From Planctomycetota bacterium (GTDB lineage: Bacteria > Planctomycetota > UBA8742 > UBA2392), in contig JAHBXZ010000001.1 of assembly GCA_019636215.1 (NCBI GenBank), positions 133,694-197,693 on the forward strand: DNA of 64,000 nt. The letters run 5' to 3'. The notes below the pieces were generated by a model. That model did not search any database, had not been told where the DNA came from, and saw only the letters and a program-made list of their open reading frames with translations. Both the position numbers and the translations under genes were made by a program. Shown here one piece after another: positions 42,155 through 50,361 of this stretch; the first letter of the stretch is position 1; each line of letters opens with the position of its first letter.

Positions 42155-44047
42155 CTAGGTTCCTCCCTTCGTGGCGGGCTTGGCCGTTGCTGAGGGCTTG
42201 GCGCGTTCGGGCTTCACCAGCGGAATCTGGATCTTCACCTGGTCGGCCTGGCGGCCCTCGGGCCCGGTCTGGGCGCGGCTGGCAAAGGTCTGCTTGGGCT
42301 CGTTGGCGAAAATCTTGGGGTTGGCGCGGGTCATCTTGCGCAGCGCGTCATACAGGCGGTCAACTTCCTTGATGCCGCCTACCTTGGCCAGTTCTTCGGG
42401 TGATTCCGAAAGGCTGGCGTAGTAGTCCAGGTTCAGGTTGCTGTTCTTGATGTCCAGGTTGATCATCGCAAAGTCATAGCTTGGCTTGGCATCGGCCAGC
42501 GTCTTGAGCACCAGCGCCAGCACCTGGTCCGCCGGCAGTGGCCGCAGGAAGTTGTCGCTGGTCGCGCCCTGCAGGCGCTTCTGGTGATCCAGCAGCCGCT
42601 TGTGGTTGTTGGTGATCTCGGCCGCGGGGTCTTCTTCGTTTTCGTAGTACTTGCGCTCTTCCAGTTCCTGCTTGCTGACCTTTTCCTTGGTGTCCACGTT
42701 CTTGTAGGCCACCTTGAAGTAGTGCGGCAGCCCCGGGTCGGCATCGCGCAGATAACGGATATCGCCCTCATAGCGCCGCACATGCGTGAAGCTGACCAGA
42801 AACAGGATGCCCGCAAACAGCAGCGCCACCGTGGCCGTGAACGCCAGCGGCGTGCGCGCGTAATCCAGCAGTGTGCCGGCAGCCAGGTCGCCGGTGCGGA
42901 AATCAATCCGCGTCACGTCGCGGCCCAGGCCCTTCAGGGCAATACCCGTCAGGTAGGTCATCTCGCCGAGGTCAGGCGCCCTGACCTCGCCCTTGGTCTC
43001 CACCGACTGCATCAGGTCAATCGCCGAGGTGGCCTCGATGCGCAGCTCGTTGCCCAGCAGCTTGGCCAGGTCCGCGCCCTCCACGCCCAGGCCGGAGACC
43101 ACCAGCCGCGCGGGCTCTTCGTCGCTGCGTGAAATCGCCAGTGTGCGCCGCGCCTCAATCGCCACGCGCTGGATGAACTTCAGCTTGTCGTCGCTGGACA
43201 TGTGCCGGATGCGGTCAGCCACCTGAGCCGCGCCCATGTTCACGCTTTCGCCGCGCGGCAGGCTGGTGGAGTCGCCCCCGGGCAGCTTCACGCTGTCGGT
43301 GTTCAGGCCGTTCTTGGCCGCAATCTCGCGCGCCCGGATTTCGGCTTCGTGCCGCGCGGAATCGGCCGCCGTCTTGGCGTCGGCCGCACTGGCCGCGCCC
43401 ACGGCGCCGGCAAGGTACGGGCTGACAAACACCCGCGCCGTCTGGATGCCGCCCTTGTGAATCACCATCACCGCGGCCGTTGTGCCCGCAAAATCCAGCC
43501 ACAGCGCCGGCGGCTTGTCGGCCGCAAACTCGGGGTGCAGCAGCCCAAGGTTGATCGTGCCCGAAAGGTGGCTGTCCACGGCCTCGATGCTGGTGCCGCC
43601 TTCTTCCAGCGCAGTCAGGCGCTGGCGGATGTAAGGCCGGTCTGCCGCATGCACCAGCAACTGGGTGGTGCCGGGTTCGGCCCCCAGCGGAATGTGCCCC
43701 AGGGCAAGTTCTTCAATCGGGATGTTCGGGATCAGGCCCTCTACCTGAAACGGCAGAACCCGGTTGATCTGCCGCTTGTCGGCAAAGGCCAGCCGCAGTT
43801 CCCGGTACCGCATGGCGTCAGGCCCGACCAGCAGGTAGGCCTTGCCGCCGGTGAGCTTGCGTTCTTGCAGGAACTTGGCGACCTGGGCGTTCAGGTGGCC
43901 CTGTTTGTCGGCAACGGGGGTGCCGTCTTCGTTGCGGGGCTCGGCCAGTTCGCCGACTTCAACGCGCTTGAGGCGCGGTTTCTTGGCCGACCCGCTGACC
44001 TCAACGGCCACGATACGGGGAAAGTCGATAGAGAATGCGATCGTCAT
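42155..44047 (-). CDS. GspL/PilM-like type II secretion or type IV pilus assembly protein
   Basis: 630 aa from ATG 44047 (MTIAFSIDFPRIVAVEVSG). N-terminal actin/FtsA-like domain with AVDSHLSGTINLGLLHPE, ALWLDFAGTTAAVMVIHKGG, and the lead SIDFPRIVAVEV, like PilM and cytoplasmic GspL. A transmembrane helix at about 445-465 (ALLFAGILFLVSF) is followed by a periplasmic PilN-like domain. So PilM- and PilN-type parts are fused, as in GspL. TATCAT lies 13 nt upstream, giving a leader of 7 nt or less. Forms an inner-membrane platform with the next gene; the cognate secretin GspD is at 60.3-62.4 kb. Confidence 0.75.
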   Translation of the reverse strand: MTIAFSIDFPRIVAVEVSGSAKKPRLKRVEVGELAEPRNEDGTPVADKQGHLNAQVAKFLQERKLTGGKAYLLVGPDAMRYRELRLAFADKRQINRVLPFQVEGLIPNIPIEELALGHIPLGAEPGTTQLLVHAADRPYIRQRLTALEEGGTSIEAVDSHLSGTINLGLLHPEFAADKPPALWLDFAGTTAAVMVIHKGGIQTARVFVSPYLAGAVGAASAADAKTAADSARHEAEIRAREIAAKNGLNTDSVKLPGGDSTSLPRGESVNMGAAQVADRIRHMSSDDKLKFIQRVAIEARRTLAISRSDEEPARLVVSGLGVEGADLAKLLGNELRIEATSAIDLMQSVETKGEVRAPDLGEMTYLTGIALKGLGRDVTRIDFRTGDLAAGTLLDYARTPLAFTATVALLFAGILFLVSFTHVRRYEGDIRYLRDADPGLPHYFKVAYKNVDTKEKVSKQELEERKYYENEEDPAAEITNNHKRLLDHQKRLQGATSDNFLRPLPADQVLALVLKTLADAKPSYDFAMINLDIKNSNLNLDYYASLSESPEELAKVGGIKEVDRLYDALRKMTRANPKIFANEPKQTFASRAQTGPEGRQADQVKIQIPLVKPERAKPSATAKPATKGGT

Positions 44048-44211
44048 GGTTGCCGACGGAATGATACGTCGCAGACCCCGAAAAGTTGGGCAAATCACCC
44101 GCCCAAAAGGGGTTGCCGGAAGGCAGAGGCGCAAGGCCAGCCACCCACTGCCCGCGATTGTCACATTCCTGTCACCGCGTCAGAGTCGGCCACGCCTGGC
44201 ACCGCCGTAAC

Positions 44212-44253
44212 CGTCGACGGTCAACCGTCAACCGTCGACGGTCAACTGTCAAT
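44212..44253. repeat. Heptad array H4 (NGTCRAC type)
   Basis: Six 7-mers in register: CGTCGAC, GGTCAAC, CGTCAAC, CGTCGAC, GGTCAAC, TGTCAAT. CCGTCGACGG inside is self-palindromic and occurs twice. Confidence 0.85.
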
Positions 44254-44433
44254 CGCAGTCCCCCTCTCTTTCGTCACCTCCATATCCAACTGCCATCACC
44301 ACTGTGTCACAGCCACCAGGCTCGAACGCACCCAAGCCCGGCCCAGAAGGCCAAAATTCAACATACCACATACCCGCGACATCCCCGCGCCCTGGCATGG
44401 CACAAGGGCGAAGCCCGAGCACAGTTTCCCAAA

Positions 44434-44678
44434 AACAGGAGCCCGAAGCGCAAGCGAGGGCTAGCCTGGCCCATCCCGAACTACCCGTTCCGAAAGGCAA
44501 CGCCATCGCCCTTGGATGCCCACAGAAAAACAGGAGCCCGAAGCGTAAGCGAGGGTTAGCCCGGCCTGTCCCGAACTCCCCGTCTGAAACCGCCACAGCA
44601 ACTACCCCGTCGCTTCCGCTCCGGGCTCAAACGGCGCGATGACAACTGCATTCCTCGCTTGCGCTTCGGGCTCTTGTT
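44434..44678. repeat. R1 repeat cluster ('SPKRKRG'-type)
   Basis: Two direct copies of AACAGGAGCCCGAAGCG(C/T)AAGCGAGGG at 44434 and 44529, about 95 bp apart, and inverse copies at 44605-44638 (diverged) and 44653-44678. Translation of these in any annotation gives peptides such as NRSPKRKRG; I treat them as non-coding repeats. Further inverse copies are at 45472-45499 and 45648-45666. Confidence 0.85.
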
Positions 44679-44717
44679 CTGGTGCCTGTCCTTGCCTCTG
44701 CAATTGCGTCGGCCTTT

Positions 44718-44820
44718 CGGGAGCGCTGGCTTCCAGCCGGCAACTGCCTTGGGCCTCTGGCCCAAGGCGGCGAAGGCCGGAGGCCTTCGCCGGGTGCCGC
44801 CCGGACGGCGGCGCTCCCGG
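44718..44820. repeat. Structured repeat module R2, copy 1
   Basis: Outer arms CGGGAGCGC (44718-44726) and GCGCTCCCG (44811-44819) enclose two perfect hairpins: CCTTGGGCC-TCT-GGCCCAAGG (44747-44767) and GGCGAAGGCC-GGA-GGCCTTCGCC (44769-44791). Copy 2 is at 45544-45642 in the same orientation. Confidence 0.9.
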
Positions 44821-44881
44821 CACCACCAACGTCTCCGAATCGGCAATCGCGTAGCCCTTTCTTGACGCCGGTGGCTCGGCG

Positions 44882-45388
44882 TTACTGGGGGGCCGTGAAC
44901 ACCACATGGCGGCCAGCTTTTGTGGCGTTCGCAAAAAACGGCGGCAGATTCTTGAACCAATGCCATGTGTAGTCCAAGTCCTCCTCACCCTTTTCGCTTT
45001 GATAGCGTGGAAACTCCTGCTGCTTGTAGCGCTTTCGGAAACTGGCCTCGTCCAACTTGGCAAGTGCGTCTGCCACGGCCTCGACTTTTTGAGGGTTCAG
45101 CAGGCAGACGATGTAGTCGTCGCTCCCATACAATGGACCTGCACCGAGAATGACCCACTTCAGGGGCTCCTCGCCGCAGACCCAAGTCAGTTCACCGTTG
45201 GTCAGCGTTCGGTGGATGGCGTCCCAAGCCCTGTCGGTTTCAGCCAGCCAAAGGGCCGAGTCGGGCTGCGCGAAGGCAAATTTTTCGATCTCCTCGATGA
45301 GCGCCATCAGTGCTTCATCATGTGGCGCGCAAATGAGCGCGTTGGCCTGGTCTTCGGTAATGGCGAAGTGAACTCCGAGGCAACCCAT
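44882..45388 (-). CDS. DUF1877 (YfbM-like) protein
   Basis: 168 aa from ATG 45388 after AAGG; the frame stays open upstream but reads repeat DNA. MGCLGVHFAITEDQANALI, ETDRAWDAIHRTLT, VILGAGPLYGSDDYIVCLL, EDLDYTWHWFKNLPPFFANA match the DUF1877 profile over its full usual length. Function unknown; family members are often in genomic islands or beside polymorphic-toxin loci as possible immunity proteins. It stands between two copies of R2 in direct orientation. Confidence 0.85.
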   Translation of the reverse strand: MGCLGVHFAITEDQANALICAPHDEALMALIEEIEKFAFAQPDSALWLAETDRAWDAIHRTLTNGELTWVCGEEPLKWVILGAGPLYGSDDYIVCLLNPQKVEAVADALAKLDEASFRKRYKQQEFPRYQSEKGEEDLDYTWHWFKNLPPFFANATKAGRHVVFTAPQ

Positions 45389-45662
45389 ACCTGCCTTTTG
45401 CCCTTCCAGCCGAGAGGCGGCTGCACTCCGAAACACCCCGTCGCTTCGGCTCCGGGCTGAAACAGCGATTACCCGTCGCTTACGCTTCGGGCTCCTGTTA
45501 CCACCCCACCAGTGCCTCCACGCCTGCGATGACATCGGCTTTTGGGAGCGCTGGCTTCCAGCCGGCAATGGCCGCGGGCCTCTGGCCCGCGTGGCGAAGG
45601 CCGGAGGCCTTCGCCGGGTGCCGCCGGGACGGCAGCGCTCCCGACTACGCCTCGGGCTCCTG
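45389..45662. repeat. Repeat-filled gap with R2 copy 2 and R1 copies
   Basis: R2 copy 2 spans 45544-45642: outer GGGAGCGC/GCGCTCCC, hairpin CGCGGGCC-TCT-GGCCCGCG and hairpin GGCGAAGGCC-GGA-GGCCTTCGCC. R1 copies at 45472-45499 and 45648-45666 flank it. No gene. Confidence 0.88.
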
Positions 45663-47708
45663 TTACCACCCCACCAGTGCCTCCACACCTGCGATGACAT
45701 CGGTCTTTTGGGGCAGGATGGCGTTTTCGAGCGGCTTGGCGTAGGGCACGAAGCTGTCTTTGGCGGCTATGCGCTTTACCGGGGCGTCCAATAGCTCAAA
45801 GGCCTCTTCCATGATCCTTGCGCTGATCTCGGCGCCGAAGCCCATGGTGATGGTGTCTTCGTGCAGCACCAGGCAGCGGTTGGTCTTCTTGATGCTTTCG
45901 AACACCAGTTGGCTGTCCCACGGGATGATCGTGCGCAGGTCAATGATCTCGACCTCCACACCTTTGTCTTCGAGTGTCCCGGCGGCATCAATCGCGATGT
46001 TGACGGTGTTGCCCCAGGTCACCAGGGTTACGTGCTTGCCCGGCCTGACGATGCGGCCTTTGCCGAAGGGCAGCACATAGTCCTTGTCAGGTTCGGGGCT
46101 CTTGCTGCGTTCCTGGCGGTACAGGTTCTTGCACTCCATGAACAGCACCGGGTCGTTGCCGCGTATCGCAGCTTTTAAGAGTCCCTTGGCGTCGGCGGCG
46201 TTGCTGGGCATGGCGATTTTTAAACCCGGCCGGGTGGCGAACAGGCCTTCGATGCATTGGCTGTGGTACATCGCGCCCTGGATGTAGCCGCCCACGGGCA
46301 CGCGGATCACCAGCGGGGCGGGCCAGTTGTTGTCGCTGCGATAACGTGCGGTGGCGATCTCGTTCACGATCTGCATCGCGGCCGGGAAGATGTAGTCGCC
46401 GAACTGGATTTCGACCACAGCTTTGCGGCCGGGTTTGTAGCTGTAGCCCAGGGCGGTGCCGGCAATGGTGGCCTCGGCCAGTGGGCTGTTAAACACGCGC
46501 TTGGTGCCGAACTTGGTGCTCAGGCCTTTGGTGGCGCCGAACACGCCGCCTTTGCCGTCCTGCACGTCCTGGCCCCAGCACACAAGGTGCGGGTCGCGTT
46601 CGAATTCTTCGTGCAGGGCGTGGTTGATGGAATCAATGAGTGTGACGGGGTCGCCTGTGGCGGCCGGGACGGCTGCCTCACCTGCCGGCCGGAGGCCAGC
46701 GCTCCCGTCTTCGTAGAAGACGTTTCTTGCGGCCTGGCTTGGGTCGGGGTGCGGGGCCTGCTCGGCGCGCTCGGCGCTGGCGTCAATGTCGGCCTTGATC
46801 TGTTCTTCGAGTGCGACCAGTTCGTCTTCTTCGGCCACGCCGTTATCAATGATCCACTTGCGCAGCAGTGTGATCGGGTCCTTCTTCATTTCTTCGGCGA
46901 TCTGGGCGTCGGTCATGTACAGCTTGCGGTTGTCGCTCGACGAGTGGCCCCACAGGCGCACGACCTTGCTGACGACGATGGCCGGCCCCTTGCCGCTGCG
47001 GCACCATTCGTGGGCCTGTTTGAAAGCTTCATAGCTGTCAAACAGCGAGCAGCCATCGGGCGCAAAGATGCCCAGGTTGGCGTAGCCCTTGACCATCTGC
47101 TCAATCGGCTGGGCGCGTTCCTGGCTGCTGTGCGTGCTGATGCCGTAGTTGTTGTCTTCCACGTGAAAGAGCACGGGCAGCTTGTGGATCGTGGCCCAGT
47201 TCAGGCCTTCGTGGAATTCGCCCTGGGCGCAGGTGGCGTCGCCGCTGGATACGTAGACCACTTCGTCGTCGCCATCAAGTTTGATGCCGTAGGCCCGGCC
47301 GCCGGCCTGCAGCCACTGGGTGCCGACGCAGCTTGACTTGTTGATGATCCGCAGCTTCTTGTGCCCGAAGTGGCTGGGCATCTGGCGCGAGCCGCTGTTG
47401 GGGTCGCCTTCGCGGGCCATGAAGCCGGTAAAGATTTCCTCGGTGGTCATGCCCAGGCCAAGCACGTAGGTGAGGTCGCGGTAGTGGCAGATCGACCAGT
47501 CCTGCCCGGGGCGCAGCACCATGGATGCGGCGGTCAGCGCGGCCTCATGGCCGGGGCCGCTGATCTGGAAGCTGCCGCCCTTGGACTGGCGCAGGATGAT
47601 GCTGCATTTGTCCTCGGTTTTGCGCGAGGTAACCATGGTGCGGTACGCGCCAAGGATCTGTTCAGGCGTGAGGCCCTTGGTGTCTTTCTTGCTGGCGGTG
47701 CGAGGCAT
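45663..47708 (-). CDS. Fused E1 alpha/beta subunit of a 2-oxoacid dehydrogenase complex
   Basis: 681 aa in one chain. Residues 1-325: E1 alpha with GPGHEAALTAASM, HYRDLTYVLGLGM and the thiamin-diphosphate motif GDATCAQGEFHEGLNWA...VEDNNYGIST. Residues 355-681: E1 beta with TLIDSINHALHEEFERDP, NSPLAEATIAGTALGYS, QFGDYIFPAAMQIVNEIA, RVPVGGYIQGAMYHSQ and VTWGNTVNIA. Together they are a branched-chain 2-oxoacid or pyruvate dehydrogenase E1. Between them a linker (DGSAGLRPAGEAAVPAATGD) is encoded by a repeat of the R2 type (46652-46709). No E2/E3 genes are nearby. Confidence 0.93.
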   Translation of the reverse strand: MPRTASKKDTKGLTPEQILGAYRTMVTSRKTEDKCSIILRQSKGGSFQISGPGHEAALTAASMVLRPGQDWSICHYRDLTYVLGLGMTTEEIFTGFMAREGDPNSGSRQMPSHFGHKKLRIINKSSCVGTQWLQAGGRAYGIKLDGDDEVVYVSSGDATCAQGEFHEGLNWATIHKLPVLFHVEDNNYGISTHSSQERAQPIEQMVKGYANLGIFAPDGCSLFDSYEAFKQAHEWCRSGKGPAIVVSKVVRLWGHSSSDNRKLYMTDAQIAEEMKKDPITLLRKWIIDNGVAEEDELVALEEQIKADIDASAERAEQAPHPDPSQAARNVFYEDGSAGLRPAGEAAVPAATGDPVTLIDSINHALHEEFERDPHLVCWGQDVQDGKGGVFGATKGLSTKFGTKRVFNSPLAEATIAGTALGYSYKPGRKAVVEIQFGDYIFPAAMQIVNEIATARYRSDNNWPAPLVIRVPVGGYIQGAMYHSQCIEGLFATRPGLKIAMPSNAADAKGLLKAAIRGNDPVLFMECKNLYRQERSKSPEPDKDYVLPFGKGRIVRPGKHVTLVTWGNTVNIAIDAAGTLEDKGVEVEIIDLRTIIPWDSQLVFESIKKTNRCLVLHEDTITMGFGAEISARIMEEAFELLDAPVKRIAAKDSFVPYAKPLENAILPQKTDVIAGVEALVGW
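46652..46709. repeat. R2-like sequence inside the E1 coding region
   Basis: Contains GGCCGGGACGGCTGCC and CCGGCCGGAGGCCAGCGCTCCC, the GGGACGGC and AGCGCTCCCG words of module R2, in frame and coding for the linker DGSAGLRPAGEAAVPAATGD. Confidence 0.65.
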
Positions 47709-47784
47709 GTGCGGCTCCGGGTTTGCGACCGGTGATTGTGGCCAGTTCGGCGGGTTGGGTCAAATGGTGCAACGAAAAAGGCAG

Positions 47785-47860
47785 TTTTGGGTTTCCGGTT
47801 CCGGGTTATCGGGCATGGCCAAGGCCGCTGTCCCCAAAACCCAAAACCCTCAACCCAAAA
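47785..47860. repeat. Heptad array H5 (TTTTGGG / CCCAAAA)
   Basis: Left arm 47785-47812: TTTTGGG, TTTCCGG, TTCCGGG, TTATCGG. Right arm 47833-47860: CCCAAAA, CCCAAAA, CCCTCAA, CCCAAAA. The flanks AAAGGCAG and CCGCCTTT extend the inverse symmetry. Lies between the S41 homologue and the E1 gene. Confidence 0.85.
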
Positions 47861-47875
47861 CCGCCTTTGTCATTC

Positions 47876-50164
47876 CTACTTGCTCAAACTCGCGTACTCG
47901 GGGATGTCGCGCAGGTTGATGCCGGCCACGTTGGCGGCCTCTTTGACTGCGCCGGTGAACACCGAGTCTTCCTGCAGGTCAACCTGCGGGATTTTGCCCG
48001 CCAGGCGCTTGCGCAGTTCCGCGCGCACCAGATAGCGCAGTTCTTCTTTATCGGTGTGCAGGCCCAGCGTCTTGTACAGGGCGTCCAGGCCGGGGTAGGC
48101 CTCCACGTTGCGGCCGTCGGCGCGGGCGAGTTCCTTCAGCTTGTCTTCGCCCAGGGCCTTGGACAGGTCGTTCATGAATGACGCAAAGGCCGGGTGTTCA
48201 AAGGCGACTTCAAGCTCGTCGTAGATCCAGCCCTCGAACAGGCGTGGCTTCAGCACGGTGTCGGGCTCTACGCCGCGGTCGTACCAGGGCATCTGGCTTA
48301 CGGGCGACAGATAGCGCGCGACGGTCAGCAGCAGCGCGGCCTCTTTTTTGTCTTCGGTGAGTTCCTGGGCCTTCAGCGGGATGAGCTCCTGCACGATCGA
48401 GCGCCCGAAGGTGGTCTGGCCCGCAATACGGGCGCGCTTGTGTTCTTTCAGCGCCCCGGCCAGGACTTCGGCCGCGTCGCAGGTGCCGCCGTTGACCAGC
48501 ACCACCAGCGGCAGCTTGAGGTCGCCATCGCCGGTTGTGCGGAACTCGGTTTTCGGGGCAAGTTCGACACTGCGGCCGATGCTCAGCGTAACCAGGGTGT
48601 CCTTGGGCAGGAAGTTCGCAGCAACCTGGGTGGCGGCCTGCACGCTGCCGCCGGCGGCGTTGCGCAGGTCAAGGATCAGCGCCTTGGCGCCGTCCTTGCG
48701 CAACTGGGCCAGGGCATCCTTTACGCGGGCCGGGGCCGATGCGCCAAGGTCCGCCACATGGATCATGCCGATGCCGCCGGGCAGCATTTCGCTGGCCACG
48801 GGCTCAATGCGGGTTTCGGTGTGGGTAAGGTGAACCCAGCGCGAAAGCAGCCAGCCGTCGCGCATGATCTGCAGGCCCACGGTGGTGCCCAGCGCGCCCT
48901 GAAGCTGCGTCAGCTGGTCGTCCAGCGGCAAGGCCTGGAAGCCGCGCTCTTCGTCGGGCAGTTCCAGCTTGTTGGCGCGCAGGTCGTGCACCATCTGCGG
49001 GTTGGCGCCGCGCAGTACGCGGTAGATGCGGTCGCCGGGTTCGATGCCCGCCTGGTCGGAGGGGCTGCCGGGGACGACCGAAAGCACGCGGGTAAGGCGA
49101 AGCTGGCGGTTGGGGTTCAGGCGCGCGCTGCCCAGCATCAGGCCCAGCGACGGCACGGCAAAGCGGGCAAGTTCGCCCGCGTCGCGCAGCTGCGCGTCTT
49201 CCAGCAGGCAAGTGTAGGGATCCAGGCCGTCCAGCAGCCCGTTGGCCGCGGCGTACAGCAGCTTGCGGCCGGCGACAACATCGGGATAGATGAAGCGTTC
49301 CTTGATCATCTTCTCGACGCTTTCCAGCAGCCGGGTGTCGATCTTTTCGACCTTGGGCAGGCCGGGGTGCTTGCCCTCAATCGCGGCTTCCAGGCGGCGG
49401 ATGGCCTTTTCGTAGTCCAGCGCGCGGCGGGCGGTGCGGCCCCGCAGCGTGGGTTCCTCGGACAGTTGCTCCAGGATCGGCTTGGATTCCGGCGTAAGCT
49501 GGTTGATCTCGCCCAGCGCCAGCGCGGCACTGATGCGGAAACTCTCGTTTTCGCTGGCCAGCAGGTCACGCAGCACCTTGGTGGCGGCGGTATCTTTGGC
49601 GCTGCGCCACAACGCCACGGCCAGTTGCACCTTCACCGCAGGGTCGAAGACTTTTTCGTTCAGCGACTTGCGCAGGATGGCTTCATGGCGCGTGCTGGCC
49701 ACGGCGCCCAGTACCTCGGCGGCGGCCACACGGGTTTCGACGGGCCCCTGGCCCTCCACAATGGCCAGCAGGCCGTTCACGCCCGGGTCCCAGCCTTCGA
49801 GTGTCCACAGCGCGCGCAGGCCGGCAATGCGGGCAAGTTCCGGCAGGGATGCCACGGCGGCTTCAAGGTCAGGCCGGACATCCTTGCCCAGGTTCTCAAT
49901 CGCCTCGGCCAGCTTGAAGGCTTCGGGCAGGTCCTTGGCGTCTTTGAGTTTCTCCAGCAGGTCGCGCAACTGGCGCACCAGTTCATCGCGGCTGGCCTTG
50001 CGGGCGGCCTCGGCCCCGCCGTTGTTGTCGGCCTGGACGAAGGCGTTTTCGGAGGTTTCGCGGGCGGGTACCGTCGCGGCCTGGGGTGCCGGTTCTTCGG
50101 CCTGGCGCGAGCACGAAGCAATCAACGCAAAGGCAAGGGCGGCAACGAGAAAGCGCGACTTCAT
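47876..50164 (-). CDS. S41 (C-terminal processing peptidase) homologue, catalytic residues replaced; lipoprotein
   Basis: 762 aa from ATG 50164 after GGAG. Lipoprotein signal: VAALAFALIASCSRQ. Then a HEAT-like helical region (residues ~90-310), a PDZ domain (LTRVLSVVPGSPSDQAGIEPGDRIYRVL) and the S41 core (GGIGMIHVADL, ALILDLRNAAGGSVQAA). The nucleophile motif, normally T-A-S-A-S-E, reads TCDAAEV (Ser to Asp, near residue 563) and the Lys motif TFGKG reads TFGRS (Lys to Arg, 25 residues on, the normal spacing). So a pseudoprotease or substrate-binding scaffold is likely. Confidence 0.88.
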   Translation of the reverse strand: MKSRFLVAALAFALIASCSRQAEEPAPQAATVPARETSENAFVQADNNGGAEAARKASRDELVRQLRDLLEKLKDAKDLPEAFKLAEAIENLGKDVRPDLEAAVASLPELARIAGLRALWTLEGWDPGVNGLLAIVEGQGPVETRVAAAEVLGAVASTRHEAILRKSLNEKVFDPAVKVQLAVALWRSAKDTAATKVLRDLLASENESFRISAALALGEINQLTPESKPILEQLSEEPTLRGRTARRALDYEKAIRRLEAAIEGKHPGLPKVEKIDTRLLESVEKMIKERFIYPDVVAGRKLLYAAANGLLDGLDPYTCLLEDAQLRDAGELARFAVPSLGLMLGSARLNPNRQLRLTRVLSVVPGSPSDQAGIEPGDRIYRVLRGANPQMVHDLRANKLELPDEERGFQALPLDDQLTQLQGALGTTVGLQIMRDGWLLSRWVHLTHTETRIEPVASEMLPGGIGMIHVADLGASAPARVKDALAQLRKDGAKALILDLRNAAGGSVQAATQVAANFLPKDTLVTLSIGRSVELAPKTEFRTTGDGDLKLPLVVLVNGGTCDAAEVLAGALKEHKRARIAGQTTFGRSIVQELIPLKAQELTEDKKEAALLLTVARYLSPVSQMPWYDRGVEPDTVLKPRLFEGWIYDELEVAFEHPAFASFMNDLSKALGEDKLKELARADGRNVEAYPGLDALYKTLGLHTDKEELRYLVRAELRKRLAGKIPQVDLQEDSVFTGAVKEAANVAGINLRDIPEYASLSK

Positions 50165-50277
50165 GCACGGGCTCCGGCGGACAGGAATCAACGGCCCTAC
50201 CTTATACGTAGAGGCAGTCGGGTTGGGACTCAGGTTTTCACTGGAATCTGGACTTGGGTACGGGGTTGTTATGGGTA

Positions 50278-50359
50278 GAGTTCGGAGTTCTGTGTCCTGT
50301 GTCCTGAGTATCGGACCCAATGGTGCAAGCAACTCAGGACTCAGGACCCGGAACTCAGA
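50278..50359. repeat. Heptad array H6 (GAGTTCT / ACTCAGG family)
   Basis: Left arm 50278-50312: GAGTTCG, GAGTTCT, GTGTCCT, GTGTCCT, GAGTATC. Right arm 50332-50359: ACTCAGG, ACTCAGG, ACCCGGA, ACTCAGA. It ends 2 nt before the copper-ATPase start codon. Confidence 0.85.
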
Positions 50360-50361
50360 GC

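Larger units (their letters stand above)
44048..44881. other. 834-bp repeat-rich intergenic region
   Basis: No real gene. Contains heptad array H4, several copies of the 'AACAGGAGCCCGAAGCGYAAGC' repeat (44434-44460, 44529-44555 forward; 44653-44678 reverse; a diverged reverse copy at 44605-44638), and structured module R2 (44718-44820). Confidence 0.8.

Noticed and set aside
44249-45700. Coding genes giving peptides such as NRSPKRKRG or EPEAQAR
   Set aside because: These frames read through R1 and R2 repeats, lack ribosome sites and overlap on both strands; they are repeat DNA.
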